A stretch of DNA of 39,184 bases from Roseococcus sp. Lineage in GTDB: Bacteria; Pseudomonadota; Alphaproteobacteria; Acetobacterales; Acetobacteraceae. The position numbers and the translations under genes are program-made. Where the stretch lies: the NCBI RefSeq assembly GCF_019747315.1, contig NZ_JAIEQY010000340.1:1-39184 (forward strand). The letters are read 5' to 3'. This document shows positions 27,267 to 36,368 of this stretch, in pieces. The notes under the pieces were generated by a model. The model had not been told where the DNA came from. It did no database searches and saw only the letters and a program-made list of their open reading frames with translations. Each line of letters starts with the position of its first letter. The stretch's first letter is position 1.

Positions 27267-27665
27267 TCAGGGCGTGTGGGGCGCGCAGCTGGTGATGCGG
27301 ACGCGGAGCGTCGTATTCTCGCGCGTGGAGCCGCCTGGCGTCATGGCCTGCATGGAGGTGATGGCCCCATTGGCCTGGATGATGCCGCTGATCGAGCCGG
27401 TCTTGCGGCTGTTATTGCCGGAGAGCTCCACATCGCCGGTGATCCGCACCGCGGCGGTGCCCCGGTTCTGCACCAGAATGAAGATATTCGACAGGCCCAG
27501 GCTGCCGCTATGCGTGGCCTCGGGCACCCGCAGATTGCAGCCATTGGTGTTCAGGCCGGCCGATTGGAGCGTCGGCCCCCGCCAGGTGTAGGCCGACTGC
27601 GCCTGCGCGTGCTGGCCGGCCAAGGTGGCGAGCAGCAAGGCGGCGGGAATCATCAGGAGGCGCAT
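27267..27665 (-). CDS. Small secreted hypothetical protein
   Basis: A 132-residue protein with a signal peptide (M-R-L-L-M-I-P, hydrophobic core, cleavage near A-Q-A). The mature part is beta-rich with two cysteines (in T-N-G-C-N near residue 43 and T-S-C-A-P at the end) that could form a disulfide. No family is recognised; the compact, repeat-free periplasmic domain resembles an Ig-like fold only in general style. It lies between the UgpC-like ATPase (108 bp upstream) and the Ldh2 gene (71 bp downstream), all on the minus strand. Confidence 0.65.
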   Translation of the reverse strand: MRLLMIPAALLLATLAGQHAQAQSAYTWRGPTLQSAGLNTNGCNLRVPEATHSGSLGLSNIFILVQNRGTAAVRITGDVELSGNNSRKTGSISGIIQANGAITSMQAMTPGGSTRENTTLRVRITSCAPHTP

Positions 27666-27773
27666 GGGGTGATCCGTTCTCGTGCTGCCGATGGAAGGAT
27701 CGGCTGGCCCCAGAATGGCCCAGGGAATCCGTAAGGGCCAAGCCACGCCCGCGATGGCGCCGATCGGCGCCGC

Positions 27774-28862
<1,089 letters not shown>

Positions 28863-28887
28863 GGTTCGTCCCTTTAGGTTTGGGGCC

Positions 28888-29010
28888 TTGAGGGGCTTTG
28901 CCCCTCAAACTCCCCAGCAAGAACCTCAGGTTCTTGCATCTCCGACAACAAATATGGGTGCAGGGAACTGGTTCCCTGTCGGGAGAGTTTGAGAGGGCAG
29001 AGCCCTCTCA
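28888..29010. repeat. Nested-palindrome intergenic element, copy B (between UgpC-like ATPase and permease)
   Basis: Four hairpins in the order of copy A: TTGAGGGGC-TTT-GCCCCTCAA (28888-28908); CAAGAACC-TCA-GGTTCTTG (28918-28936); CAGGGAAC-TG-GTTCCCTG (28961-28978); TGAGAGGGC-AGA-GCCCTCTCA (28990-29010). The last overlaps the permease stop codon. The linker CTCAAACTCCC is roughly complementary to GGGAGAGTTTGAG on the right, so the whole can close as a cloverleaf. Bases 28912-28945 are identical to 18021-18054. Confidence 0.85.
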
Positions 29011-29901
29011 ACCCTTCGTCGCACCAGCGGTCAGCCCCGCGATGTAATAGTCCATGAGGAAGGCATAAACGATCACCGGCGGGAGTGCCGCGAGCAGCGC
29101 GCCCGCCATCAGCTGCCCCCAGGCGAAGGTGTCGCCGCGGATCAGCTGGCTCACCACGCCGATGGTCAGCGGCATCTCGTCCGGCCGGGTGATGAAGGCG
29201 GTCGGATAGACGAAGGCCGCCCAGCTCACGGTGAAGGCGAAGATGGTGGCGGCGATGATGCCGGGCAGCGCCACCGGGATGAAGATCTTCAGCAGCATCT
29301 GCGACCAGGATGCGCCGTCGATCAGCGCCGCCTCATCCAGCTCCTTCGGGATCGAGGCGAAGTAGCCGATCATGATCCAGGTGCAGAAGGGCACGGTCAG
29401 CGTCGGATAGACCAGCACCAGCCCCCAGGTGGAGTTGAGCAGCCCGAGCGAACCCACGATCTGGTAGAGCGGAATGAAGAGCAAAGTGTCCGGCACCAGG
29501 TAGGTGAGGAAGACGCCCGTCGCCAGCATCTGGCTGCCCCAGAAGCGCATCCGCGCCAGCGCGAAGGCGGCCAGGATGGAGATCACCATGGTGATGGTGA
29601 CGACGAGGACGGTGATCTTCACGCTGTTGTACATGAAGCCGCGGAACATCGGGTTGCTGACGATGGCCCAGTAGTTCTCCAGCGTCGGGTTCCGCACGAT
29701 CCAGGGATTGGCGCCGAGATCGGCCACTTCCGCGCTGGTCTTGAGGCTGGTCAGCAGCATGTAGAAGGGCGGCGCCAGCATGATGATGGCGGCGAAGATG
29801 AGCGAGGCATAGGCGGTCCAGAGCGCCCAGCGCCGCTCGGCGCGGAGGCTGCCGGCCTTGTGGTAGATGCCGGGGACGTCCCGGCCGGTCGCGGCGGACA
29901 T
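29008..29901 (-). CDS. ABC transporter permease, MalG/UgpE-like
   Basis: A 297-residue inner-membrane protein with about six transmembrane segments, the first near residues 30-50. The E-A-A coupling loop is present as E-L-D-E-A-A-L-I-D-G-A near 190-200, which contacts the ATPase. This is the second permease of a CUT1-type importer. ATG 29901 is preferred; its first base is the last base of the upstream permease stop (TGATG). A GTG at 29904 would add one residue. Confidence 0.93.
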   Translation of the reverse strand: MSAATGRDVPGIYHKAGSLRAERRWALWTAYASLIFAAIIMLAPPFYMLLTSLKTSAEVADLGANPWIVRNPTLENYWAIVSNPMFRGFMYNSVKITVLVVTITMVISILAAFALARMRFWGSQMLATGVFLTYLVPDTLLFIPLYQIVGSLGLLNSTWGLVLVYPTLTVPFCTWIMIGYFASIPKELDEAALIDGASWSQMLLKIFIPVALPGIIAATIFAFTVSWAAFVYPTAFITRPDEMPLTIGVVSQLIRGDTFAWGQLMAGALLAALPPVIVYAFLMDYYIAGLTAGATKG

Positions 29902-30839
29902 CACGCCTCCTCCTTGTTGCGCTGGTTGATGCCACGCAGCACGAAATACGCGATGACGGCGAGCAGCGGGAACATGAACAGGCTGACCGCCGCGCCGCGC
30001 GGGATGTTGCCCGAGAGCACGCCCACCTGGAACGCGTAGCTGGCGAAGACATGCGTCAGGTCACGCGGGCCGCCATTGGTCAGCACGCGGACGATGTCGT
30101 AATTCGCGAAGGTCACGATCAGGCTGAACAGCACGGTGATGGAGATGATGTTGCGCATCATCGGCAGCGTCACGTAGCGCAGGCGCTGCCAACTGGTGGC
30201 GCCATCGATCGCGGCGGCTTCGTAGAGCTGCTCCGGCACGGATTTCAGCGCGGCCAGGTACATGATCATGAAGAAGGGCGCGCCGTACCAGACGTTGACG
30301 ATGATGACGGAGATCCGCGCCCACCAGGGCTCGCCCAGCCAGGGCACGGAGGGCACGCCAAACACGTTCAGCAGGAAGTTGATGGAGGAATAGGAGGGCT
30401 CGAACATCCACCACCAGCCGAGCGTGGACAGCGCCGGCGGAATCACCCAGGGCACCAGCAGCATGCCGCGCCACTTGCGCTGCCCCTTGGTGGGGATGTG
30501 GTGCAGCATGTGAGCCAGCCAGAAGCCGATCAGCGCCTTCAGCAGCACGGCCGTGATGGCGAAGAAGCAGCTCTGCCAGATCACCATCCGGAAGGTTTCG
30601 GAATCCAGCAGGATGTTGAAGTTCTCGAGCCCGATGAAGGTCGTCATGCGACGGTTCAGGGTGGAGAGATACATCGCATACATGGCGGGCCAGGCGACCA
30701 GCCCGCCGATCACCGCGATCAGCGGCAGCGTCATGATGAAGGCGATGGTCGAACGCCGCCGCGCGAAGCGTTGCAGCGTATTGCCCGGCTTGCGCGCATG
30801 CGCTGCCGCAAGCCGACCCTCGGTGGCGTCCAGTGCCAT
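29901..30839 (-). CDS. ABC transporter permease, MalF/UgpA-like
   Basis: A 312-residue inner-membrane permease with an N-terminal cytoplasmic stretch, a transmembrane segment near residues 30-52 and five more behind. The coupling loop Y-E-A-A-A-I-D-G-A near 203-211 is canonical. It pairs with the following permease. The start ATG 30839 has AAGGGGG just upstream. It lies 72 bp after the binding-protein gene, and that gap holds a strong hairpin. Confidence 0.93.
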   Translation of the reverse strand: MALDATEGRLAAAHARKPGNTLQRFARRRSTIAFIMTLPLIAVIGGLVAWPAMYAMYLSTLNRRMTTFIGLENFNILLDSETFRMVIWQSCFFAITAVLLKALIGFWLAHMLHHIPTKGQRKWRGMLLVPWVIPPALSTLGWWWMFEPSYSSINFLLNVFGVPSVPWLGEPWWARISVIIVNVWYGAPFFMIMYLAALKSVPEQLYEAAAIDGATSWQRLRYVTLPMMRNIISITVLFSLIVTFANYDIVRVLTNGGPRDLTHVFASYAFQVGVLSGNIPRGAAVSLFMFPLLAVIAYFVLRGINQRNKEEA

Positions 30840-30860
30840 CTCGCCCCCTTCCCCCTCAGT

Positions 30861-30894
30861 GCAAAAGGCGCGGGCGGGGGATCACCCCGCCCGC
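30861..30894 (-). terminator. Hairpin with short T-run between binding-protein and permease genes
   Basis: Read on the minus strand: a perfect 10-bp stem GCGGGCGGGG/CCCCGCCCGC (arms 30885-30894 and 30870-30879), a 5-nt loop, then GCCTTTTGC. This looks like a partial rho-independent terminator. In ABC operons such a site after the binding-protein gene commonly lowers permease expression relative to the binding protein; that role is inferred. Confidence 0.65.
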
Positions 30895-30911
30895 CCCCTT
30901 ATTGGATGGTA

Positions 30912-32270
30912 TCAGCCGCCGCGGCGCATGTTGTTGATCTCGCGCTCGAGCCAGGTGAGTGCCTGCTCGATCGTCTCGCCACCCTGGGCGACGCGCGCGA
31001 TGACCTTGGTGTTCAGCGCCTGGATGTACATCTGGCTCGCCAGTTCGGCCGGCGCCGGCGCGAAGGCGATATGCGCCTTGGCCTGGTGGTGCGGCTTGTT
31101 CGGGTAGTTGAACACCGTGCCGACGGGCGGGCCTTCCGTCTGCCAGATCCGGAAATCGCTCATCGAATCGAAGGGCGGGATGTCGTAGCCGTTCGACGTG
31201 TTGGTGGTGAGCTCCGCCGCCTCGCGCGAGCTGAGGAATTCCAGGAACTGCTTGGCAACCGGCTTGTTCCGGCCGAAGCTCCAGATGCCCGAGCTCCAGG
31301 GCAGATAGGCCAGGAAGCGGCCGCGCGGGCCCGACGGCATCGGGATGGTCCAGCACCGCTCGGAGACCTGCGGCGCATCGCGCTTGGCGACCGCCCAGGC
31401 CGAGGGCGGGTTGAAGATCAGCGCCGAGCGGCCCGAGATCAGCGCGCGGTTATTCGCCGCGTCATCCCAGGCCCAGACGTCATTGGGCAGGAAGCGCGAG
31501 AGGCGGACGGCATAGTCCATCACCTGCCGCAGCGCCTGGTTGCCGCGGATGGTCGGGTTGCCGCGCTCATCGGTCACGCGGGCGCCGTAGCTCTCGAACA
31601 GCGCGCCGACCCAGTCCACGGAATCGGTGAACTGGCCCATGGGCAGGCCGAAGGGGAAGCCGGCGCGGTGGCAGGCCTCGGCCGCGCGCAGGAAGGTGTC
31701 CCAGGTCCAGGTGTCGGCGCCCGGGCCGGCGCGGTTCTCGGCCGGCCACATGGCGCGGACGTCGATGCCGGCATGCTGCTGCATCAGGTCGAAGCGGACG
31801 CAGGCGGGCTTGTTCTGCGTGCCGGAGGTGGCGGGCACGGCGCGCCAGGCGCCGCGATGCTTGCCCAGGAACTCGGCGGCCGGGTTGATGGCGCCGTAGC
31901 GCGTGATGAGGCGGCCCATCACGTCATCCACCGGCTCCAGCTGGTCGGCATAGGCGCCGATATCCCAGGGCGAGAGCGAGAGGATGTCATGCCCGCTGCG
32001 CGACTGCGCCTGGGCGGCGGCGGTCAGCTGGAGCTGGTTGCCCACCGTCGTGATGAAGTCGAGATTGACCGTGACGCGGTTGCGCTCGCCGAACTGGCGC
32101 GCCAATTCGCGCATCGCGCCATTGCCGGTGGGCACCCAATGGTCCCAGAAGGCGCAGCGCAGCGTGGTGGTCGGCTGGCCGAAGACCGCCGGGGAGGCCA
32201 GCGTGCCGACGGCGACGACGCCCGCACCCGCGCCGAGGGCGGCGCGACGGGACAGATCCTTGTTGGACAT
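30912..32270 (-). CDS. ABC transporter extracellular solute-binding protein family 1
   Basis: A 452-residue periplasmic binding protein. The N-terminus M-S-N-K-D-L-S-R-R-A-A-L-G-A-G has a twin-arginine-like S-R-R followed by a hydrophobic stretch, with cleavage near A-V-F-G-Q. The mature chain resembles family 1 sugar/glycerol-phosphate binding proteins (UgpB/MalE style). The nature of the ligand is unknown. The start ATG 32270 has AAGGGAG about eight bases upstream. It leads the transporter operon and is divergent from the FAD oxidoreductase gene. Confidence 0.9.
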   Translation of the reverse strand: MSNKDLSRRAALGAGAGVVAVGTLASPAVFGQPTTTLRCAFWDHWVPTGNGAMRELARQFGERNRVTVNLDFITTVGNQLQLTAAAQAQSRSGHDILSLSPWDIGAYADQLEPVDDVMGRLITRYGAINPAAEFLGKHRGAWRAVPATSGTQNKPACVRFDLMQQHAGIDVRAMWPAENRAGPGADTWTWDTFLRAAEACHRAGFPFGLPMGQFTDSVDWVGALFESYGARVTDERGNPTIRGNQALRQVMDYAVRLSRFLPNDVWAWDDAANNRALISGRSALIFNPPSAWAVAKRDAPQVSERCWTIPMPSGPRGRFLAYLPWSSGIWSFGRNKPVAKQFLEFLSSREAAELTTNTSNGYDIPPFDSMSDFRIWQTEGPPVGTVFNYPNKPHHQAKAHIAFAPAPAELASQMYIQALNTKVIARVAQGGETIEQALTWLEREINNMRRGG

Positions 32271-32380
32271 GATTGTACTCCCTTGGATGTTTCCGCGCGG
32301 TCTTCGCCGCTGGCGGGGAGGTTAGGCACTCTCCGGCATGCAGCGCAACCGGCTTGCGGCGCCAGGGCTGGGGGAAGAGG

Positions 32381-33496
32381 ATGGCGCACATGGACACCCA
32401 TCATTTCGACGCCCTCATCATCGGGGCGGGCATCGCCGGCGCGACCGCCGGCGCGCATCTCGCCGCCACCCATCGCGTGGCCCTGCTGGAGGCGGAGAGC
32501 GCCGCCGGCTACCACACCACCGGCCGCTCCGCCGCCCTCTGGATCCTCAGCTATGGCAGCGCCGATGCGCGGATCCTGACCGGCGCCTCGCGCGGCTTCT
32601 TCGAGGCGCCACCGTCGGGCTTCACCCAGGCGAAGCTGGCGCATCACCGCCCCGTGCTGACCCTGGCCGATGCGGACCAGGCGGCGGAGCTCGCGGCCTC
32701 GCTCGATGACGGGCGCGTGGCGTTGCCGCTCTCGCAAGCACGTGCCCTGGTCCCCGCCATCCGGGCGGATTGGGCGGTGAGTGCCGCCATCGAGCAGGAC
32801 GCCTTCGACATCGACGTGGCGGCGCTGCACCAGGGCTTCCTCGCGCAGATCAAGCGCGCGGGCGGCGTGCTGGCGCTGCGGAACAAGGCCGGGCGCCTCT
32901 GGTACGCCAAGGGCCTCTGGCACGCCGAGACCAGCACGGGCGATGTCTTCACCGCGCCCGCCCTGGTCAACGCCGCTGGCGCCTGGGGCGATGTGGTCGC
33001 GGACATCGCCGGCGTGGCCAGGATCGGCCTGCAGCCCAAGCGGCGCACGGCGTTGATCATCGATCCCGGCCCCTACCAGAGCGCCGATTGGCCGATGGTC
33101 GGCGACATGCACCATTCCTGGTATGTGCGGCCGGAAGCGCGCGGCAAGCTCATGGTCAGCCCGGCCGACGAGACCGACAGCGCCCCCTGCGACGCCCAGC
33201 CCGATGAGCTGGACGTGGCCATCGCGGTGGACCGCATGCAGCAGGCGCTCGACATCCCCGTGCATCGCGTCGAGCACCGCTGGGCGGGGCTGCGCAGCTT
33301 CACGCCGGATCGCGGCCTGGCCATCGGCCCCTGCGCGGCGCCCGGCTTCTTCTGGCTCTGCGGCCAGGGCGGCTATGGCATCCAGACCGCGCCCGCGGCC
33401 GGCCGCCTGCTCGCGCAACTGGTGCGGGGCGAGGCGCCGGATGCCGACCTTGGCGCCGCCGTCGCGCCCACCGACCCCCGGAGATTCGCGGCATGA
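32381..33496 (+). CDS. FAD-dependent amine/amino-acid oxidase-like protein (DAO family)
   Basis: A 371-residue flavoprotein. The dinucleotide-binding motif I-I-G-A-G-I-A-G-A-T-A-G is at residues 12-23, followed by the E-A-E-S-A-A-G-Y-H-T-T-G-R-S-A-A segment near 37-53 that binds FAD in D-amino acid/sarcosine/glycerol-3-phosphate oxidase-like proteins. The closing F-T-P-D-R-G-L-A-I-G-P and G-Q-G-G-Y-G-I-Q-T-A-P-A segments are typical of the family. The start is ATG 32381 or ATG 32390, both near GGGGGAAGAGG. The stop overlaps the dehydratase start (ATGA), so the two act together. Confidence 0.9.
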   Translation: MAHMDTHHFDALIIGAGIAGATAGAHLAATHRVALLEAESAAGYHTTGRSAALWILSYGSADARILTGASRGFFEAPPSGFTQAKLAHHRPVLTLADADQAAELAASLDDGRVALPLSQARALVPAIRADWAVSAAIEQDAFDIDVAALHQGFLAQIKRAGGVLALRNKAGRLWYAKGLWHAETSTGDVFTAPALVNAAGAWGDVVADIAGVARIGLQPKRRTALIIDPGPYQSADWPMVGDMHHSWYVRPEARGKLMVSPADETDSAPCDAQPDELDVAIAVDRMQQALDIPVHRVEHRWAGLRSFTPDRGLAIGPCAAPGFFWLCGQGGYGIQTAPAAGRLLAQLVRGEAPDADLGAAVAPTDPRRFAA

Positions 33497-34464
33497 CCCC
33501 GAGTTTCGACGATGTCCGCGCCGCCGCGCAGCGCCTGAAGGGCCGCATCCGCCGCACCCCCATGCTGCGCCACCGCGCGCTGGATGAGGCGGCGGGTGGC
33601 GTGGTGCTGATCAAGCCCGAGCCCCTGCAGATCACCGGCAGCTTCAAGCTGCGCGGCGCCACCAATGCCGCGCTGCGCCTGCCGCCCGAGGCGCGGGCGC
33701 GCGGAATCGTCACCCATTCCTCGGGCAATCACGGCCAGGCCATCGCCGCCGCCTGCCATGCGCTGGGCATGCCGGCCCTGATCGCCATGCCGCTGGATGC
33801 GCCGCGGGTGAAGGTGGAGGCCACGCGCGCCTGGGGCGCCGAGATCCATTTCTTCGACCGCCACGGCGTGGACCGCGACGCGCTGGCCGCCGAACTGGCA
33901 GCCCAGCGCGGCGCCGCCCATATCCCGCCCTTCGACCACCCGGATGTGATCGCGGGCCAGGGCACGGCCATCCTGGAACTGCTGGAGGATGCGCGCGATG
34001 CCGGCTTCAGGCCGGACCAGCTGGCCATCTGCACCGGCGGCGGCGGGCTGCTGGCGGGCTCCGCGCTCTCGGCCAAGGCGCTGGCGCCGCAGGCCCGCAT
34101 CTTCGCCGTCGAGCCCGAGGGCTGGGATGATTACGGCCAGTCGCTGCGCGCCGGCCATCGCATCGCCAATGACGGGCTGGGCTCCGGCCTCTGCGATTCG
34201 CTGCTCTCGAAGCAGCCAGGGCAGATCACCTTCGCGGTGAACGCCCCGCGCGTGACCGGTGGGCTGGTGGTGACGCCGGCCGAGGTCTTCGCCGCCATGC
34301 GCTTCGCCTTCACCCACCTCAAGCTGGTGGTGGAGCCGGGCGGCGCCGTGGCGCTGGCCGCCGTTCTCGCCGGCAAGCTCGCCACGCGCGATGCCGTGAC
34401 GGGGATCATCCTGAGCGGCGGCAATGTGGATGCGGGGGTCTTCGCGCAGGCAATGGCGGCCTGA
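33493..34464 (+). CDS. PLP-dependent threonine/serine dehydratase-like protein
   Basis: A 323-residue fold-type II PLP enzyme. The PLP lysine lies in G-S-F-K-L-R-G-A (about 49-56). S-S-G-N-H-G-Q-A near 76-83 and the phosphate-binding loop G-G-G-G-L-L near 181-186 are present, and the closing S-G-G-N-V is near 309-313. Such enzymes deaminate threonine or serine, or act as serine racemase or hydroxyaspartate ammonia-lyase. There is no C-terminal ACT-like regulatory domain, so it is the catabolic type. Being coupled to an FAD oxidase-like gene suggests amino-acid breakdown. Confidence 0.9.
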   Translation: MTPSFDDVRAAAQRLKGRIRRTPMLRHRALDEAAGGVVLIKPEPLQITGSFKLRGATNAALRLPPEARARGIVTHSSGNHGQAIAAACHALGMPALIAMPLDAPRVKVEATRAWGAEIHFFDRHGVDRDALAAELAAQRGAAHIPPFDHPDVIAGQGTAILELLEDARDAGFRPDQLAICTGGGGLLAGSALSAKALAPQARIFAVEPEGWDDYGQSLRAGHRIANDGLGSGLCDSLLSKQPGQITFAVNAPRVTGGLVVTPAEVFAAMRFAFTHLKLVVEPGGAVALAAVLAGKLATRDAVTGIILSGGNVDAGVFAQAMAA

Positions 34465-34469
34465 CCGCC

Positions 34470-35084
34470 GTGCTGCGCCTGCCGGGCAGCCTGCGGCACG
34501 GCTTCACCTTGCAGGGCCTGGCCTGCGGGCTTGTGGTCTTCCTGCTGCTCTGGAGCCTTGGGCTGAACCTGGAGATCGCCGGCATGATCGGCTGGTCGGC
34601 CCATGTGCTGATCTATGCCTCGCTGCTGCTGCGGCGGCTGGGCCAGGCGCCGGCCGAGACCATGCGCGCCCGGGCCCGCAAGATGAGCGAAGGGCGGGTC
34701 GCCATCACCGCGCTCTCGGTGGCCGCGGCCGCGGCCTCGCTTCTCTTCCTCGTGGCGCGCTGGGAGGGGCTGGGCGGCCCCATCGCGATCCTCGCGATCC
34801 TGCTCTCCTGGGTCTATGTCCACCTGCTCTTCGCGCAGGACTATGCGCATGAATACTGGATGCGGGAGGAGGGCCTGGTCTTCCCCGGCGGCGACGGCAC
34901 CCCGGAATTCAGCGAGTTCCTCTATTTGGCCTTCACCATTGGCATGACCTTCCAGGTGAGCGACGTCACCACCGACAGCCCGGCCATGCGGCGGCTGGTG
35001 CTGTTGCACGGGTTGGTGGCCTTTGCCTTCAACGCGGTGATCCTCGCCGCGGCGGTGAACATCGTGGCCGGCGCCGCGCGCTGA
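34470..35084 (+). CDS. DUF1345 family membrane protein
   Basis: A 204-residue integral membrane protein with about five transmembrane segments (about residues 15-33, 37-55, 78-98, 105-120, and one at the C-terminus). The F-L-Y-L-A-F-T-I-G-M-T-F-Q-V-S-D-V motif near 150-166 is the hallmark of DUF1345. Function is unknown. The start is GTG 34470, five bases after the dehydratase stop; no strong ribosome binding site is visible. Confidence 0.85.
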   Translation: MLRLPGSLRHGFTLQGLACGLVVFLLLWSLGLNLEIAGMIGWSAHVLIYASLLLRRLGQAPAETMRARARKMSEGRVAITALSVAAAAASLLFLVARWEGLGGPIAILAILLSWVYVHLLFAQDYAHEYWMREEGLVFPGGDGTPEFSEFLYLAFTIGMTFQVSDVTTDSPAMRRLVLLHGLVAFAFNAVILAAAVNIVAGAAR

Positions 35085-35086
35085 GC

Positions 35087-35311
35087 TCAGCCCGTTTTGC
35101 GCACGCGGATCATGCCACGGCCATCGGCGGCATGCTCCTCCGCCAGGATGGCGTGGCCCTGCTCGGTCAGGCTGCGGGCCAGGTTCCGGCGTGGCTCCTC
35201 GCCCTGGTAGCGCACCTCCAGCACTTCGCCCGGCGGCATCCGGTCCAGTTGCAGCCGCGTGCGGACGAACGTCATGGGGCAAGTGTCGGCCGATACATCC
35301 AGTTGGAACAT
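35087..35311 (-). CDS. TusA/SirA-family sulfurtransferase-like protein
   Basis: A 74-residue protein of the TusA fold. The conserved cysteine lies in T-C-P-M-T near residue 11. TusA proteins carry this as C-P-x-P; here the second proline is a threonine. The L-x-x-M-P-P-G-E-V-L-E-V segment (22-33) and the C-terminal beta part match the family. It may carry sulfur or have another small-carrier role; with the altered motif this is uncertain. It is divergent from the mucR gene and ends 2 bp from the DUF1345 stop. Confidence 0.82.
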   Translation of the reverse strand: MFQLDVSADTCPMTFVRTRLQLDRMPPGEVLEVRYQGEEPRRNLARSLTEQGHAILAEEHAADGRGMIRVRKTG

Positions 35312-35362
35312 GCGCGTCCTTGCTCTCGGTGATGTGTTACTGAAAATATCTTCAACACCATC

Positions 35363-35392
35363 TTGCGAAACCGCAGATGAAAGCTCTAATCA
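35363..35392 (+). promoter_or_regulatory. Possible mucR promoter in an AT-rich stretch
   Basis: TTGCGA (35363-35368) and TAATCA (35387-35392) are 18 bp apart, 30 bp before the mucR start. The segment from about 35329 to 35422 is far richer in A and T than anything around it. Ros/MucR proteins are known to bind AT-rich DNA, so self-regulation is plausible. The exact hexamers are weak matches. Confidence 0.3.
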
Positions 35393-35422
35393 CCATCAAA
35401 GTGAATTTGGGAAAGAAAAATC

Positions 35423-35842
35423 ATGTCAGATAATTCTACGAGCGGTGATCTTTTGGGACTCACGGCTGAAATCGTCTCAGCGCACGTGTCAAATAATCCT
35501 GTCTCGGTGAATGATGTGCCGAACCTGATCATCGAGGTGCATCGCACCCTCGCCTCGCTCGGCTCGGTTCCTGCGCGGGTCGAGGTGGAGAAGAAGCCGC
35601 CGGCCGTGCCCGTGAAGAAATCCATTACGCCCGACTACCTGATTTGCCTGGAGGACGGCAAGAAGCTGAAAATGCTGAAGCGCCATCTGCAGACATCCTA
35701 TGGCATGTCGCCTGATCAATATCGCGACAAGTGGGGCCTGCCGCCCGAATACCCGATGGTGGCGCCGAACTACGCGAAGCACCGCTCGTCTTTGGCCAAG
35801 CAGATCGGCCTGGGCACGCAGTCGCGCAAGGCGGGCGCCTGA
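35423..35842 (+). CDS. MucR/Ros family transcriptional regulator
   Basis: A 139-residue zinc-finger-type regulator. The N-terminal half (about 10-45) gives the Ros/MucR oligomerisation region (L-T-A-E-I-V-S-A-H-V-S-N-N). The DNA-binding half has C75-L-E-D78, K-R-H88 and the Y-R-D-K-W-G-L-P-P-E-Y-P-M-V-A-P-N-Y-A segment (about 100-118) typical of the family. The canonical second zinc cysteine is aspartate and the last histidine is missing (T-S-Y follows H88 instead of T-H-H). ATG 35423 has GGAAAG about nine bases upstream. A strong terminator follows. Confidence 0.93.
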   Translation: MSDNSTSGDLLGLTAEIVSAHVSNNPVSVNDVPNLIIEVHRTLASLGSVPARVEVEKKPPAVPVKKSITPDYLICLEDGKKLKMLKRHLQTSYGMSPDQYRDKWGLPPEYPMVAPNYAKHRSSLAKQIGLGTQSRKAGA

Positions 35843-35848
35843 GTCTTT

Positions 35849-35880
35849 CCGCCCCGCCCGCCACGGGCGGGGCGGCTTCT
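35849..35880 (+). terminator. Strong rho-independent-type terminator after mucR
   Basis: A perfect 12-bp stem (CCGCCCCGCCCG at 35849-35860, CGGGCGGGGCGG at 35864-35875) with a CCA loop, followed by CTTCT. It starts six bases after the mucR stop. The T-run is weak, so termination may rely on the stem. Confidence 0.75.
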
Positions 35881-35966
35881 GTCACGAGCGAACATGCTCT
35901 ATGGGCTTCCGGGGCCCGGAAATCCTGGGCGAGGACGGCAGAGAGGGCGGGACCATCAGCGACCGC

Positions 35967-36368
35967 ATGTCCCGGATCGAACAGATGTGTGTGGAGCGCG
36001 GCCTGAAGATGACAGGCCAGCGCCGCCTCATCGCGCGCGTGCTCTCCGAGAGCGAAGACCACCCCGACGTGGAGGAGCTGTATCGCCGCGCCGTGGCGCT
36101 GGACAACCGCGTCTCGGTCGCCACCGTCTATCGCACCGTCCGCCTGCTGGAGGAGAAGGGCATCCTGGAGCGCCGCGATTTCGGCGGGGGGCGTGCCCGC
36201 TTCGACCCGGCCGACCGCGGCATTCATCACCACCTGATCGATGTGGACACCGGCAACGTGATCGAATTCTCCGACGCGGAGCACGACGCCCTGGCGCGTG
36301 ACATCGCGGCCCGCCTGGGCTTCGACCTGGTGCAGCTGCGCCTCGAGATCTTCGGTCGCCGCCGATGA
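35967..36368 (+). CDS. fur: Fur family transcriptional regulator
   Basis: A 133-residue metal-responsive repressor. The winged helix (about 14-80) includes K-M-T-G-Q-R-R near 14-20, H-P-D-V-E-E-L-Y near 33-40 and S-V-A-T-V-Y-R-T-V-R-L-L near 52-63. The metal-binding part has H-H-H-L-I-D-V-D-T-G near 90-99 and an E-H-D tail. The canonical second CxxC zinc site is absent, as in many alphaproteobacterial Fur/Irr proteins. The start is ATG 35967 (M-S-R-I-E-Q); ATG 35901 would give 22 more residues. Neither has a clear ribosome binding site. The stop overlaps the acyltransferase start (ATGA). Irr or Mur specificity cannot be separated here. Confidence 0.9.
   Translation: MSRIEQMCVERGLKMTGQRRLIARVLSESEDHPDVEELYRRAVALDNRVSVATVYRTVRLLEEKGILERRDFGGGRARFDPADRGIHHHLIDVDTGNVIEFSDAEHDALARDIAARLGFDLVQLRLEIFGRRR

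Noticed and set aside
30051-32579. An 842-codon open frame on the plus strand opposite the ABC permease and binding-protein genes
   Set aside because: It spans several well-supported minus-strand genes and their gaps, and reads as low-complexity His/Gly/Arg sequence. It is a shadow of GC-rich codon bias.
35901-35966. Longer Fur protein starting at ATG 35901
   Set aside because: The extra 22 residues show no family conservation that I recognise, and the leader would start almost on top of the mucR terminator. It cannot be excluded.
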